Shown: positions 31,815-52,445, counted from the stretch's first letter. The stretch is 64,000 bases of DNA from Gadus chalcogrammus (GCF_026213295.1 NC_079412.1:5098383-5162382); one strand, 5' to 3'. The notes: generated by a model from the sequence alone, not told the origin. Program-made: numbers and translations.

Positions 31815-31905
31815 CTTGAATTTTCCTTTATCCTTTAGTTTAGATTATGTCAAAGCAGACATGTAGCGCGTCGCCTCTTTCCCGGCGCAAGCACAATGCT
31901 CTTCT
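31815..31905 (-). other. Possible noncoding first exon/promoter of ncoa5
   Basis: On the minus strand AATTCAAG is followed by GTAAATACG, a donor-like site at 31813-31814. Upstream is GC-rich with GCGCCGGGAAAGAGG. This is the only CpG-rich candidate start upstream of ncoa5 coding exon 1. Weak evidence. Confidence 0.25.
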
Positions 31906-31928
31906 TCGGCCAGAATCCAAACGGCCAA

Positions 31929-32233
31929 CCATGGTGCTCTGAGAGTACTACTACCACCTAGTGGTCGAACATGGTGCTCTGAGAGGACTACTGCTGCCTA
32001 GTGGTCGACCCTGGTCCTCTGAGGGCCGGGGACTACTGGTTCTGAGGGGAATACTGCCGCCTAGTGGTCGTCCCTAGTGCCCTGAGGGGACTACTGGTTC
32101 TGAGGGGACTGCTGCCGGATAGTGGCCAACCCTTGTGCTTTGAGGGGCCTACTGCCACATAGCGGCCAACCCTTGTGCTCTGAGGGGATTAGTGGCCGAC
32201 CCTGGTGCTCTGAGGGGAATACTGCCGCATAGT
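31929..32233. repeat. Degenerate tandem repeat with GTGCTCTGAGGGGA units
   Basis: At least six imperfect copies of a block combining TGGTGCTCTGAGAGGACTAC and TGCCGCCTAGTGGTCG, with variable unit length (about 35-60 bp). Confidence 0.8.
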
Positions 32234-32973
32234 GTCAGGTCCAATTACACATTTCATGATTTCTCCCAGAACATAATCAAGCATAATTTTGTATTGTATT
32301 ATTAACGAGTGTCAACTGTCTTAAAATACTATATAAAATACAGTTGGATTTACTGCAAAAGTATAGGCCACATTTTATTCTAAGGCAAAAATGACATCCA
32401 ACATTGGATCCACAATGCATATCTGTTCATCTTAATTCACCTTAACATATTGCCTATGGGATATTGTCAGGCAAAGTGAGGAAACATATACTAACCCCAA
32501 CAAAATGTAACTTGCGTCTTGGTGTGGACTTGTATCTGTCGGCTAGGCACAGACCCCATGGTTTAGGGACAACTGAAAGTCTTGCACTGTAAGGCAGCTA
32601 TTTTCTGATTAAGGGCTAGGCTATTATTTTATGTCATCTTTCCATATTTGATTGGCATCATACAGAGACCCAAACTAACAATGATGATATACATTTTTAC
32701 AGTACATTTTGATGAGAGCCTTAGGCATGTCCTAAAATTCCTAACCCTAATTAATTTAAAAAATCGGTCATCGGTTATTATATCACATTCTTATTCCAAA
32801 CTTGAATTTAATTATTTACGATGTGATATGTTTTTTATTTTCAAGAGCAGCTATTCAGATATGCTGAAACCATGTGAAATGCTAGAATTCTTTTCAATGA
32901 TAAATACTTCATTTTGCCCAGCCCTAATACGTTTGCAACGGGAAACGCTCATCCCCCCAACGACGGAGCCATT

Positions 32974-35590
32974 CTATGGTGTTGACTTTGCAGCATAGGC
33001 ACCCTTTGCACCAATGGTGGCTTGTAAACTGTCCCCCCCTCCTGTGGTCCGCTGTGGCCCCCTGTCCAGTCCGTTCCTCCTCAGGGGGGTCAGCTTCCTG
33101 AGGCAGCGTAACGACGGCAGAGGCTGATTCTGTGCCCTGAGCATCATGTACCCCTTGACCCCGCACGCCGCCCTGAGCTGCCGGGCCTTCTCCATGGTCT
33201 CACTCGACCACTTGACGCCTCGGCCACTCTTCCGGCCGAGCCTGGCCAGCTGATTGGTGTTGAACACCTTCTCAATGTTCTGCACCAGGTTCTGCTTCTC
33301 ACGCTCCAGCCTGTGTTTCTCCCGCCGCTCGGTCACCACTGCCCGGAGGAGAATCCCGATTCGCTCGTCCTTCTTTCTCATGGCGTCCTTCAAATGTGCA
33401 ACCTCACAACCGGGCAAATAAGTGTTTGTGTTTGCCGTGGATTGGCCGTTCTCCTTTGGTTGTTCTGATGGCGGCTCTGGTGAGGGCTCGCACAGGGCCG
33501 GGGGTAGGTCCTCAGTGTCGAGTGGTCGTAGAAAAACACAATGTAGAGGCAGTCCAAAGTTCTCTGGTTTTAGTATTGCATCACCTGGGCCATCGTCCGT
33601 ATTGAAATGGTACCCTACAATAATGGGGACAATCTACAATTAATAATGATATGATTGTCATTGATCTACATGTGGTACCAAATGTAAAGTATCGATTGAT
33701 TATATTGACTAAAGCAACAGGCTGCCCTGCTGTTTGCTGTGAACAATAAGTAAAAGTCAGCATAAGAAAATAATAAATTGATTAATTGATTAACTGTATA
33801 GTGTCTGTATAGTTGTCATCCGGCCGTTTTGAAATTTGGTCACTACAATTTATGGTTGGCCAAAGGGTTTTGGGTCACAAGTCAGGCTGTGATTGGATTT
33901 TGCACAAAAGAAAGGCCGATGGAATGCAGACAACATCTAGCCTGTTGGAATTTTTAGGGAAAGCCCATACTGAGGATGCAAACACACCTTTTGGAAAACT
34001 GGGGAAATCTGACATAGTAGAAATAATTAAAAGGACCTGGTCTCTTAAAATGATCAAACTTGGCTATTTTCTATTATAACAGCGTGCTATAATAAGAATG
34101 TTGTGAAAACATTGGAGTCTGCAACATCCACTTTATTTCTACAAAAAACACGATAAGTAGCTATCTTATGTAATATTTCCAAATGGGATAAATGGAGTAC
34201 ACAAACCCCGGACCAATTAGGTCAATGGTCCAACTTCCAACTTGATCCAACACATGTAGCAGTACTCTCATATATTAGCAAGCAATAGGACGCTTTACAT
34301 TGGACATTTCATCAACAGCTGTTCTTACCATTATCTTCTTTCTCTGTGGGCCCCTTCTCTGAACTCTGGCTATAGGAGTGTTCAACACTGTGTCTTTCTG
34401 GCAGAGGGGAGTGAACTAGTGTTTTCGTCAGATTCTCCACTATTTGTCGTAGCGTCTTGTTTTTCTTAAAGTGGTTGAACTTGGTTGGAATTGCATTGGG
34501 CTTCAACTTCCTTAGGTTGTCCATGCGCCTGGACTCGTACTGCGACTCCTCGAAGTGGTCCTAAACAGGGTAGCAGAATAAAAATAAATTTAGAACAAAC
34601 AGATTATAAAGCAAAGAGATCATTGACAAAAGGCAGATGAGGCAGTTAATCAAAATGTAACGATTCATTCTTTTAGGTTGCTTTTCTGGACTTTTCATGG
34701 GTTACCTATTCAATCTTCTACAGATACCAAACATTTAAATGATCAGCTGTTGAGGCACCAGTTGCTTAGCAACAGACCCACTGCATAATTAATAGGATTA
34801 TGAGTGGGTGGGAGAACGGAAATGTATACCTGTTTGTCTCAAACAAATCAAAAGTGAATTTTCTAGATATTAATTAATAATTAGAGTATTGTAAATCATA
34901 ATTAACATACTTTGTTTATTATGATCATAATGTTTTATGAACTTAAATTGTTAATTTGTGACAAACCGCTCATCAGAATCTAGTGATAAAATATAGCCTT
35001 ATAATTCGATGTAAATAGGCCTACTGCATTAGGCATAAATATTTAGTTTTCTTTTATCACAGACACATATATTGACAGATGTTATTTTCTTTACCTTGCA
35101 TTAGGCATGTTATGCCTGTTATATGATCACCTGGCATTTACTATGACTTATCTTATGACTTATAAAATGATGTAGCAAGACAACTAAAGGCAACATTTTG
35201 CATAATGTATTTTAGGTTCAAAATAAAGTGCAGCAACGTTACCCAAGGGGGCATACTTTCCAATAGATTTTAATAATATCTGTAAAATGAAAAGGGTTTG
35301 TAACGATCGGCCCAATGATTAGTCCAGTCAAACGTATTGGACTAATTATTGACTCAATAAACCACTGCAGAGAGGTGCGGTTCGGGACCCACAGAGAGGT
35401 GTGGGTCGGGACCAGGGAGTCTGTAGAGACAGATCACCTCGCAGAGCCTCGACCTGTCGTGGGCTTTCCAGTTGCGCCTTCCAACCATTTTCTCCCATAT
35501 CTCTCTTCTGACAGGATCTCGGGGAAAACAATGCAATTTCTTCCCCTTCTCGTTGCGACTGGAACAGCCTGTGGCCGAGCAGCCTCCCAT
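32974..35590 (-). CDS. THAP-domain protein with P-element-transposase-like segment
   Basis: Predicted DNA-binding protein of 341 aa. Exons in transcript order: 35590-35438, 34560-34329, 33614-32974; phases fit and all introns are GT-AG. The start ATG at 35590 gives MGGCSATGCSSRNEKG. The THAP zinc finger is complete across the first two exons: Cys4, Cys9, CFPRDP, the W of RREIW, Cys50-x2-His53 (CEDHF) and the closing NAIPTKF box. A Lys/Glu-rich, probably coiled-coil stretch follows (about residues 205-245). Then comes VKWSSETMEKARQLRAACG...PLPSLRCLRK, which resembles the helix-turn-helix segment of P-element transposases and THAP9. The RNase-H catalytic part is absent; the protein ends shortly after in low-complexity sequence. 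It is either a domesticated P-element derivative or a decayed copy. It is divergent from capza1, with 813 bp between start codons. Confidence 0.8.
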
Positions 35591-35817
35591 GTTGACAGCC
35601 CTCACGAGGAGCCAACACACGCGGATCACTGGCGTTAAACGACCAATGCGGTTTAGGTCTCCAACAAGTTATGTAATTTGGTCTCCCAGCATGTATTCGC
35701 TTTTTTTTAACCAGGAGGAAACTCATTAAAACACGTGTTATGAGATTGCTGAAGGTTAACTCCACCATCCCGTCACATTGTTGGTTTGTTGCTGCTGTGT
35801 GGTGGCCCGTCGTGAAA

Positions 35818-35935
35818 GTGTTGCCAGATTGGGCCAGATTTCCCCGCCCAATCTGGCAACACTGGCTATAGCGCGCTGCAGCCAGTGTTGCCATCAGTGT
35901 TGCCCAATCTGGCAACATTGCTTTCGTCACGTGAC
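35818..35935. promoter_or_regulatory. Candidate bidirectional promoter elements between the THAP gene and capza1
   Basis: A hairpin with exact 17-bp arms (35818-35834, 35846-35862) is built from GTGTTGCCAGATTGGGC. The unit recurs at about 35898-35917 and GTTGCCA recurs at 35886 and 35966. A 10-bp palindrome GTCACGTGAC (35926-35935) is a strong E-box of the USF/TFE type. The position between divergent start codons suggests control of both genes. Function is inferred. Confidence 0.5.
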
Positions 35936-36403
35936 CACTGGGCTCTTCCTGCTTCAGGAATCAGGGTTGCCAGATAAGGACAATATGTGGGTTAGAAACA
36001 TAAGCTTTTTTTATATGACAGTAAAACGGTTAAACTCAATTTCAATTATTTCCCTCAAATATAAAACATGAACATGCATTACTATAATATTAATTTGATA
36101 CTGGTATTAGGTTGGAAATTTTGCAACCACGTGAATATATGACATTGTATTCCTCTTGATGTATCTCGTAAGCTGTATTCATTAACAGACACCACTCAAT
36201 GGTATCTATCGTTTGTCGGATGCATGATTATGGTATGTGATGCACTGTATGATATATAATATATAAATATAACGTTAGATAATATATATGATATACCTAA
36301 TATTTATATATAATAGTATATATATAAATTAAAAAATATTACACAGGATATATCCTACCTGGCAACCCCAGCGCCTGTTCTGTTAACAGTTCAATGAGCC
36401 AAG

Positions 36404-41322
<4,919 letters not shown>

Positions 41323-42402
41323 AATGCAGTGCCTGTGACGGATGTGCTTGTTGTGTGTTCAAAGACACAACAGGGGGCGGGGGGGGGGGGGGATTGTTAA
41401 TGGGGGAGTAATTAATTTAAATGTCAATGAAAGATGCTCGAAATCTCGTAAGAAAGTTAATTTTTTCTTTTGTTTTTCTTTTTGGTCTTCTGCCAGGGAA
41501 TGGGCTTCACTTTAAGGGAATTGAGCGGTCTTATTTGCAAACAACTTATCTTGGAACAATTGATGCCTTCGGTGACACTGTGAAGGCTAGGGTTAGTTCC
41601 CTGCCACACACCACACACACACACTGTCTGACACCCCCCCTGTATAGTATGGTGTCGTACTGTCACACCACACCTCATGTAGCAAACATTTTAGATGGTG
41701 TATCGTAAGATGACATCCTTAATGGAGCTTCCATCACCACCATCATATAAAAAGACTGGTTGGTTGGTATAATGCCTGATATTTAATGACCCAGCTACCA
41801 ACTGCGTTGCATGATTTCCTCTTTTTATATGAGAAATAGCTGCAGTGTTTGTCAGCCAAAAGCCTCTCATTGGCTGACTGGATTTCATTAGTTGTGAAGC
41901 TCAAGGTGCAGGCTGGTTCTGGCTGCTCTCCTATGCAGAGTAAGGTCTCAGATATTGAGTCTGAATAACGTACACTCCCCTTGGCTTAAAAAGTATTCCC
42001 TGCCCACTGTTTGCCTTCAGCTTTTGCTATATTTTTTTATACAAAATATAAGTGCATACATTTAATATTCAAAAGGAATAAGTAATTAAACCAAATATTA
42101 TCTTGTATCTATTGGGTTATGCGAATTGTGTCCTAGTGTAACCATGTAGGAGCTGAAGATTATGGGTGCCAAATATTAACTGTTAATTGAAAAAAAAAAA
42201 TAATAATTAAATGGCAAAACAAAAGATCATCCCATATCTATTAATGCAAATAATCAGTTGATGAAGAAAATTCAATCGGATGCAATTTTGTTACATTGAA
42301 GCACACGTATAGATGAATATGAACACTTTGCATTTGTATAATATATCGTCTGTATGTGGGATATATATTTCTTGTGTCCAAAAATGTCAAACCATGAATA
42401 AA
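41323..42402 (+). other. capza1: capza1 3' UTR (presumed)
   Basis: Noncoding sequence after the stop, with a poly-G run at about 41378-41391 and an AATAAA at 42397-42402 as a plausible poly(A) signal. An AT microsatellite follows at 42476-42507. Confidence 0.5.
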
Positions 42403-42467
42403 ATATTCTGCCATCAGTGTTTGGGTTATGCCACTTTAGTAGAGGTATTTATGAGTGTATTCAACTA

Positions 42468-42511
<44 letters not shown>

Positions 42512-42982
42512 TTTTACTATCTTATCAAAACTTGTCATTTGATTAACTATAGTTATTGATTTTTGATGTTTGTTTATTTAAAATTTAGCCTAATCATCAG
42601 AGCAGACGGGAACAAGCAGATAAATCAACAGAAAACGGCCTATATCAATCAATTTTTATTTTCAAAAATATTAACATTTTCTTCTAGTCAATAATGAAGC
42701 ATTATGTATATTATTTGTATTTAATATATTTCACAATCATCTTTTGAATTGCCTTCAACGTTTGGCCACTTGGGAATTACTTAAATCAGGGATGGACAAC
42801 TGGCGGCCCACGGGCCGCATACGGCCCGCATCCTCACTCAGTCAGGCCCACACATATTAAAACAAATAAAAATTAATTGATTGAGTTACAGAAAACTCAG
42901 TCAAGAAAGATGAAAAGAATTCAAAGGCAAACCCATGTGTCTAGTTTGCTTAGAAACGATATCAGTCATTAAAGATATCCAC

Positions 42983-44502
42983 TTAAAGGCCCACTATGCA
43001 ACTTCGGGAATTTCTTCGCTTTTTTCTTGGTTATGGCACGCACATTTCTCTACACAGCGCCCCCTTCAGTTTCGTAGTAGATATTTTACAACACTGTCGT
43101 AACAACTCGTTGACGACCCTTCCCCATGCACTTCTACGCGAGCCATGTGCATTTGTTTTCAAAGAAGCCGGCGAATGCGTGGAGCCATGTCCAAAGTAGA
43201 TGTTCATAAAGTGTAGGCAAGGTTATGCATTTTTCAAATTGTGAATTTGTATTGCAATAAGCATAAAGCCATCCTTTTTTATAGTTGACGGGGAGAATTT
43301 ATATCCTAGATTATAATTGTTGTCTTAAGTTGAACAGAACAATCAGTGTGAGAGTGTTGGCCAACATAATCTAAATAAACAAGAACCTGGATTCGGGGAT
43401 TCAGTCTGTATCTGGGGGACGAGACAGACGAAAAGCAAAACATCAATGGAAACAAAGGTGTTTATATGGTTGCAACCAACAAGCAAGCTAGAAACATAGA
43501 GGGCTCACAACAAAACGGTCGAGAAAACGATTTTTACAGGGCTCACAACAAAATGGTTGAGCAAACACATTTGTACAGAGGCTATCAACATCAAGAATAC
43601 CACGAGGACAAAGTTCACCCAAGGGTACTTTCAATTTCAAAAGCAACACGGCCAAATCGGAGTCTGATTTGCAGTTTTTCTTTCAGTTCACGCTATTCCT
43701 GAAAAGCTTGCCCAACGTTTACTCGTGTCTGGCCTCTCTGTCGGTCAGTCTCCCTTTTCTCTTCTTCTGTTCCTCCGACATTGGGTTTCTCCGTCTCTTT
43801 TTAGTCGGCTGATATATGATGAATGTAACAATCCCTTATTTACTTGTGTTTATATCGAGCCGGTTCCGTGTTTGGGGGTCTGTGCCGTAAAGCAATTCGT
43901 TACTTCGCGAGACCCGAGACTCCCGCGAGAGTGGGCGGCGGGTCGCCGGCAGAAACATATTCATTTTCTCCGCCAAGATGCGCAAGGGGGAGTCGAAACA
44001 ACGAACAATCGAACAAAAATGTATAATGGAACCATCGCAATGACTCCTAGCCTGTTATATTAAGGTAAATCAAGCCAAAAAAGTTGCATAGTTCCCCTTT
44101 CACTCGTGTCTGATCTCTTTTCTAGTCCATTCTTCTTTTGTTCCACCGACAGTCGCCTCTTGGGTCACTTATCAGTCGATTGATCCATGATGAATGCAAC
44201 AATTGCCTCGCAACTGGCTGTTTATATCTAGCCGGTGCCATGTTTGGGTGTGTGTCTGTGCCGTAAAGCATTTTCGAAACTACAATCTGACTAAATTTTC
44301 GAGGATATTTCCCTGCGTCACATCCGGAATGTCCCGGTCCGAGCAGATCAAGTTGCATATGCGCTTTTTCACTGTAGAGGCGACATGGGAAAATGACACA
44401 CCCACCAATCGACCCAGAAATGGATGCAGAACCATCAGCATAACTCTCAACCTGCATACTTAATGTAATTTTGGCTAGAAAAGTTGCATAGTGGGCCTTT
44501 AA
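42983..44502. mobile_element. TTAA-flanked transposon with duplicated 3' half
   Basis: TTAA at 42983-42986 and 44499-44502. Perfect 18-bp inverted ends AGGCCCACTATGCAACTT (42987-43004, 44481-44498). The right part is present twice, about 43718-44097 and 44098-44498. Both copies contain ACTCGTGTCTG, CTTCTTTTGTTCC, TATCTAGCCGGT-like and CTGTGCCGTAAAGCA blocks, and each ends in AAAAGTTGCATAGT. No transposase. Nested in the hAT at 42787-45626. Confidence 0.85.
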
Positions 44503-44882
44503 GTCGCCACCACCACAACTACTACAACTGCAATGAATATCATGCTTGTTGGGTTTGAGTTCATCGAGTTGTTGCACTTAATGTTGGGTAACGTTTTCAG
44601 TTTTGTGACATCATTGAATGATGATGTATGTGAGGCCTTTGCAATGATAAAAATACTGATCATTCATGTGGCTGTTTGAGCATGGAAAACATGAAATGAA
44701 TGTATGTTGGTTCAATTAACATACCGTACATAGGTTATGATTCTGGAAGCTTTTTTAGGTAGTGGCCATCCCCAAAATGCTCCAGAATACAGGAAATCAT
44801 ATCTACCAAATTCAAAATTGTGTAGCTTCTCTAAGCTCACGTTTATTTGAAGTGTGCAGTCATGTGACCCTCTGATGGTTAT

Positions 44883-45573
44883 TAGTGGTGCAACGGATCA
44901 AAAAACTCACGGTTCGGATCGATCCTCGGATCAAGAGTCACGGATCGGATCATTTTTCGGATCAGCAAAAAAAATAAATAAATAGCGTTTGTGATTGCTT
45001 TAGCCCGGTCTGATTGTGGAAGAAGGGGCTGCTTAAATGCCGCGGTGATGAGCGGTTGTTGAGCCGCTTTCGGTTTCACTCCTGTCAGTGAAACACCGGG
45101 GTGATGTCTCTGTAAATGCGTGGCCATGCTCGATGTGTTTTTCTTTATGTTGGCAATAGCTATGTCAGCTACGTGTTACGTCTGTGTGGTAACCTAGGCG
45201 ACAGGTTTGTGTGGCAGCGCGAGTATGGAAACAGACGTAGCACTGGAGGCAGCAGTTATCGTTACAGTAGTCACCGAAGTCTAGCCTACTTTTATTTTCC
45301 ATGCCCACTGTTCTTCATGTTGTACGCTGAGGACAATAAATCACAACGAGCCATAGGACTGTTTGCTTATTGAAAAGGGAACTGTTGCGGACTTTTACCC
45401 AGAGCGTGTTAAGTAGCTCTGTCCCTGGAACTAGCAGGAATGGTTACGGCTGTGTGTGGACTGAACATGCGCAATTTTTTTTTTCATAAATCAATCCGCG
45501 GATCATGCGTGTGCCGAACCGAAATAGATGATCCGAACGGATCACGGATCAATGATGATCCGTTGCACCCCTA
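44883..45573. mobile_element. Nested hAT element, 691 bp
   Basis: The exact 8-bp duplication ATGGTTAT is at 44875-44882 and 45574-45581. The ends are TAGTGGTGCAACGGATCA and, from the right, TAGGGGTGCAACGGATCA. Repeated CGGATC motifs lie in both subterminal regions. Confidence 0.92.
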
Positions 45574-46387
45574 ATGGTTATGATGAAAAATGTGGCCCTC
45601 ATTATCATAAAAGTTGCCCATCCCTGACTTGAATACTGGGGCTGGTATGAAATGAGGAACTGTAATCTCTTTCTGGTTGAGCTCCCCACAATGAAGTTAT
45701 TTATGGGAAGTACTTAACTCATCCATTATTATGCGATACCTCTGTGTTTTTGTTTGTATTAATTAATCTCATTACTTGTATATATACTAATACTAATTAT
45801 TTGTATTACTCTTTGTTTTCTGGTAGTCCTTAAACAAATATGGCAGGTCACCTATATATAGACAATACAATATCCAGACAATACATAATAGTGCTTATAC
45901 AACAAAAGGAAGAAGCAGTTTGAAATGTAATGAGTCAGAGCTACAATATCTAAACTGTACTGGAAGGAATAATGAATACATTTGACTGTCATGAGGGCAA
46001 CTTTTATTAAGGCATGGAATGGGTATGAATACAGTAGACATGCCCTAGTTATATGCCCAAAGACCATAGACCTCCTTTGTTTTGGAAATACCGTCATTCA
46101 TATTTTTTCCTTTGCTTATAAACAGTGAACCCATATAAAAATATGCTCTGCATCCAACTTCTGCCATTGTCAGTGTTTCTACACCACCCACATTTTATCT
46201 AATTGGTTACGGTACATCTACTTGACCACTAGAGGGCATGGCTTTGCGTAACAATGGGAGTATGTTCATCCCAAATGTAGAACCAAAAGACCACTCTTTT
46301 ATTTATAGTTTGAGCCCAATATAACTATATCTATATTCACACATCTATATACATGTATACATAAATATGTATAAACACGTATATATG

Positions 46388-46705
46388 TGAGGAACTCGGA
46401 TTAGAGCCGCTGCTCCTTTACTTAGAAAGGAGTCAGCTGAGGTGGTTTGGGCATCTGGTAAGGATGCCCACTGGGCGCCTTCCTTGGGAGGTGTTTCAGG
46501 CATGTCAAGTGGGGAGGAGACCTCGGGGAAGACCCAGGACTAGGTGGAGAGATTATATCTCAACACTGGCCTGGGAACGCCTCGGGATCCCCCCGTCAGA
46601 GTTGGTCAATGTGGCCCGGGAAAGGGAAGTCTGGGGCCCCCTGCTTGAGCTGCTCCCCCCGCGACCCGACCCCGGATAAGCGGACGAAAATGAGATGAGA
46701 TGAGA
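46388..46705 (+). mobile_element. 5'-truncated LINE: C-terminus of the reverse-transcriptase ORF and 3' tail
   Basis: Translating 46434-46679 gives LRWFGHLVRMPTGRLPWEVF...GRRPRGRPRTRWRDYIS...LAWERLG and ends RPDPG-stop. This is the characteristic C-terminus of the non-LTR retrotransposon ORF2 seen in many fish. The element ends in a GAGAT-type simple tail (46690-46705). Only the last part remains. Confidence 0.8.
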
Positions 46706-46715
46706 CGTATATATG

Positions 46716-46755
46716 CATATATATATATGTGTGTGTGTTTATATATATATATATA

Positions 46756-46802
<47 letters not shown>

Positions 46803-46820
46803 ACATATATGTATGTATGT
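46716..46820. repeat. (AT)n-rich microsatellite after the LINE tail
   Basis: ATATAT and GTGTGT tracts immediately downstream of the LINE tail, likely expanded from it. Confidence 0.85.
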
Positions 46821-48304
46821 CAGTTTGTTGTAACTAAGACACTAAAGGAAATCAACCAAACCACTTATCTCAAGCTCATGCTATTAGTTGAGAGGGTTTG
46901 TTATAGACCTATTTATGAATAAAAATGATTGTATCCCCTATTCACAATATCTAAGCAAATCAAGTATTAAAAACATTAGAAGACATTCATATTTTTCAAG
47001 TGAACCTAAAGAAAGTAGAAAATGCAGAGTTGTTCCCCTGTGTGTTTTCCACATTTTGCTCAATAACATTCTCAATATGCATCTGGGTGTATCGGAGAGG
47101 AACCGATACCATATATCTGCTACATCATGTCTGTTGAAGGCCCCACACACATCCACCCACACACTTTTAAACCTTGTCGAAGATGTTTGCTCTGGTTAAC
47201 CCAAAAGAGACAGGCGCTTAGAAATCCACAGGCTCAGCTAAAGGCACAGCGAACCAGAGTCTGAAGTGAAGGGCTCTGGACTGGGAGAACACGCTCTTCA
47301 GAGAAAATAATCAAGAAGGAATCAGTCACGACGACCAGTTAAACAAGATGTGACACCTGAGAGTACACCATTACTTCACAGATAATAACAACTATTGATG
47401 CATGTGAGCATGTAAACCTTTCATTTATAGACCAGTTGTACTACGCCCTGCTTCTGAAGAAACTTGCTTGTATTGCTATGTATTTATATACAATTTTATT
47501 CATTCATTGTGTGTACATACATAAACCGTATTTCTTAACTGAGTGGCCTGCATCCTGACATTAAGCCTCCTAATAGGCCGTCATCACAGAGGTGGAATAG
47601 GGGGAAGAACTCACTAATGAAGCTAATTTGGCTAATTATTGGCCTGTAAGCCAGTGTCCATTATTGACATCATGAGGTACACCTGTGTTCAAAACTTCCA
47701 TTACACCTGATTGATTCAGGCCTCATGGACCACATTGGGTTTTAATGTTGGTCAGTCAGAGGATATTTAACGTTCTCCATCCCTCCTTTAATTCAGTGTC
47801 CAGGTCTCAATTCTGCTCAGTGTTTCTTTTAATAATGACAATAATCAATGATCCCTTGAATCCCACAACAATCATCTTTCCTTAAAAACAAACAAAGTCC
47901 ATGTTTGGTGGTCATTGCACAATACATTGTAATAGCAGGATTTAAATATTAAGAGACAAATACTTCAAATGTAAAAATCTCTTAAAATGTGCTTAAATGA
48001 TTGAAACATCTTGTAAAACTCCAAATACTTTGTCTTTCTTGCATGCATCTGGAGGCTCTATCCCAAATCTGTTCCTGCATTGGTGCACACGCACATACAA
48101 TCGCTCACAAACAGTCACTAACACAAACACACACACAAGTCACACACACACCTGTGACACACCGACTCCCTCCGAGACAGCTTTGGAATGTTGTTTCATT
48201 TCAAATTCTTTATAAACACATCCTTGTAAAGAATATGTTTCAAATGGGGGGCCCACAGTTGTAGCTTTTAGTGCAAGTTTAAAAGCGAGTAATGGGGCAG
48301 AGCT

Positions 48305-48398
48305 CCACTGGGGGAGCTATAAGGGTTAGGGACCTGACAGTAAACCAGGGTACACTGGGGGGCTATAAGGGTTAGGGACCTGACAGTAAACCAGGGTG
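48305..48398. repeat. Two tandem copies of a ~46-bp unit
   Basis: The block CTATAAGGGTTAGGGACCTG plus ACAGTAAACCAGGG appears twice in a row. Confidence 0.85.
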
Positions 48399-48620
48399 TA
48401 GAAGGCCACTCCTGGTGACTTTCAGCACCAGGAAACGCAGGTCTTCAACTGAAACAAGGAAGATTCTTGGTCTTTGTAGTTGGAATTTGTGACATAATAT
48501 AATGAGCCGTTGTTGCTATGGATACAAAATATAACAAAAAGAATAATGAAAAAGGCACCGGCAAAGCCAAGAAGGTGTCTTCAGTAGGCTCCCTCCTCGG
48601 ACCACACCTACTTTACACTC

Positions 48621-48691
48621 CTATTTTCAAGATTAGTATTATTTTTATATTTTATAAAAAAATATAAAAATAATACCAATCTTGAAAATAG
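48621..48691. repeat. AT-rich hairpin with 32-bp arms
   Basis: Arms 48621-48652 and 48660-48691 are complementary at all but one position (CTATTTTCAAGATT core), with a 7-nt loop. It lies about 420 bp beyond the rhoc stop, possibly in its 3' UTR. Confidence 0.85.
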
Positions 48692-49107
48692 ATTTCGGAT
48701 TATAAAAACGAAATCTGGAGAGCGTGAGCGCGTGTACAGATATATGCATCTTCAGCAAGCAAGGATAAATGCACATGGAAAACAATTTTAGCATACAAAT
48801 GTGGACATTTGTGTTGCATTTTCAAAATGGCAAAGCAAAAGAAATACATGGAGAGACAGCTTGTGCTATAAAAGGAAGGAAAAACAAAGTCCAGAATTTT
48901 CACTTCTAACTGATGCTATAAACAACGTCCGTGGTATTGGTCAGCACTGCTCTTCTCCCTTTCACCCGACCTGACACTGTGAAATGGGAGATACGGTACA
49001 AGGATGCAATCTGTAAGGTCAGTCCACGTGGTTCTCAGGATGTTTTCTTGGGTCACTTGACTTCCATCTATAAGCCCAGTCTAGCCTAGCCTAGCCTAGC
49101 TACATGA

Positions 49108-52445
<3,338 letters not shown>

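Larger units (their letters stand above)
28596..32973. other. Region upstream of ncoa5, with no recognisable coding gene
   Basis: It holds the presumed ncoa5 5' UTR and promoter plus repeats listed separately. A pyrimidine-AG acceptor-like site near 28696 would fit a spliced ncoa5 5' UTR, but transcript evidence is needed. 32234-32973 is plain AT-rich sequence downstream of the THAP gene. Confidence 0.5.
42787..45626. mobile_element. Outer hAT element carrying two other transposons
   Basis: Flanks ACTTAAAT (42779-42786) and ACTTGAAT (45627-45634) match at 7 of 8. The ends are CAGGGATGGACAACTGGC and, inward from the right, CAGGGATGGGCAACTTTT. The left subterminal region has the CGGCCCACGGGCCGCATACG motif. 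Its own sequence is about 0.6 kb once the inserts at 42983-44502 and 44883-45573 are removed. Confidence 0.8.
45635..49107. other. Gene-free interval between capza1 and rhoc
   Basis: AT-rich, with the LINE fragment at 46388-46705, an AT microsatellite, a short duplication at 48305-48398 and a hairpin at 48621-48691. Human MOV10, which lies between CAPZA1 and RHOC, is not recognisable here. The part next to 49107 is presumed rhoc 3' UTR. Confidence 0.6.

Noticed and set aside
35346..35930. A 194-codon minus-strand frame across the THAP promoter
   Set aside because: It is out of frame with the THAP domain and runs through repeats of the intergenic region. The THAP exon 35590-35438 is in another frame with zinc ligands and correct splice site.
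45635..49107. A MOV10 orthologue between capza1 and rhoc
   Set aside because: Expected from the human gene order, but no helicase motif or exon-like block was found.
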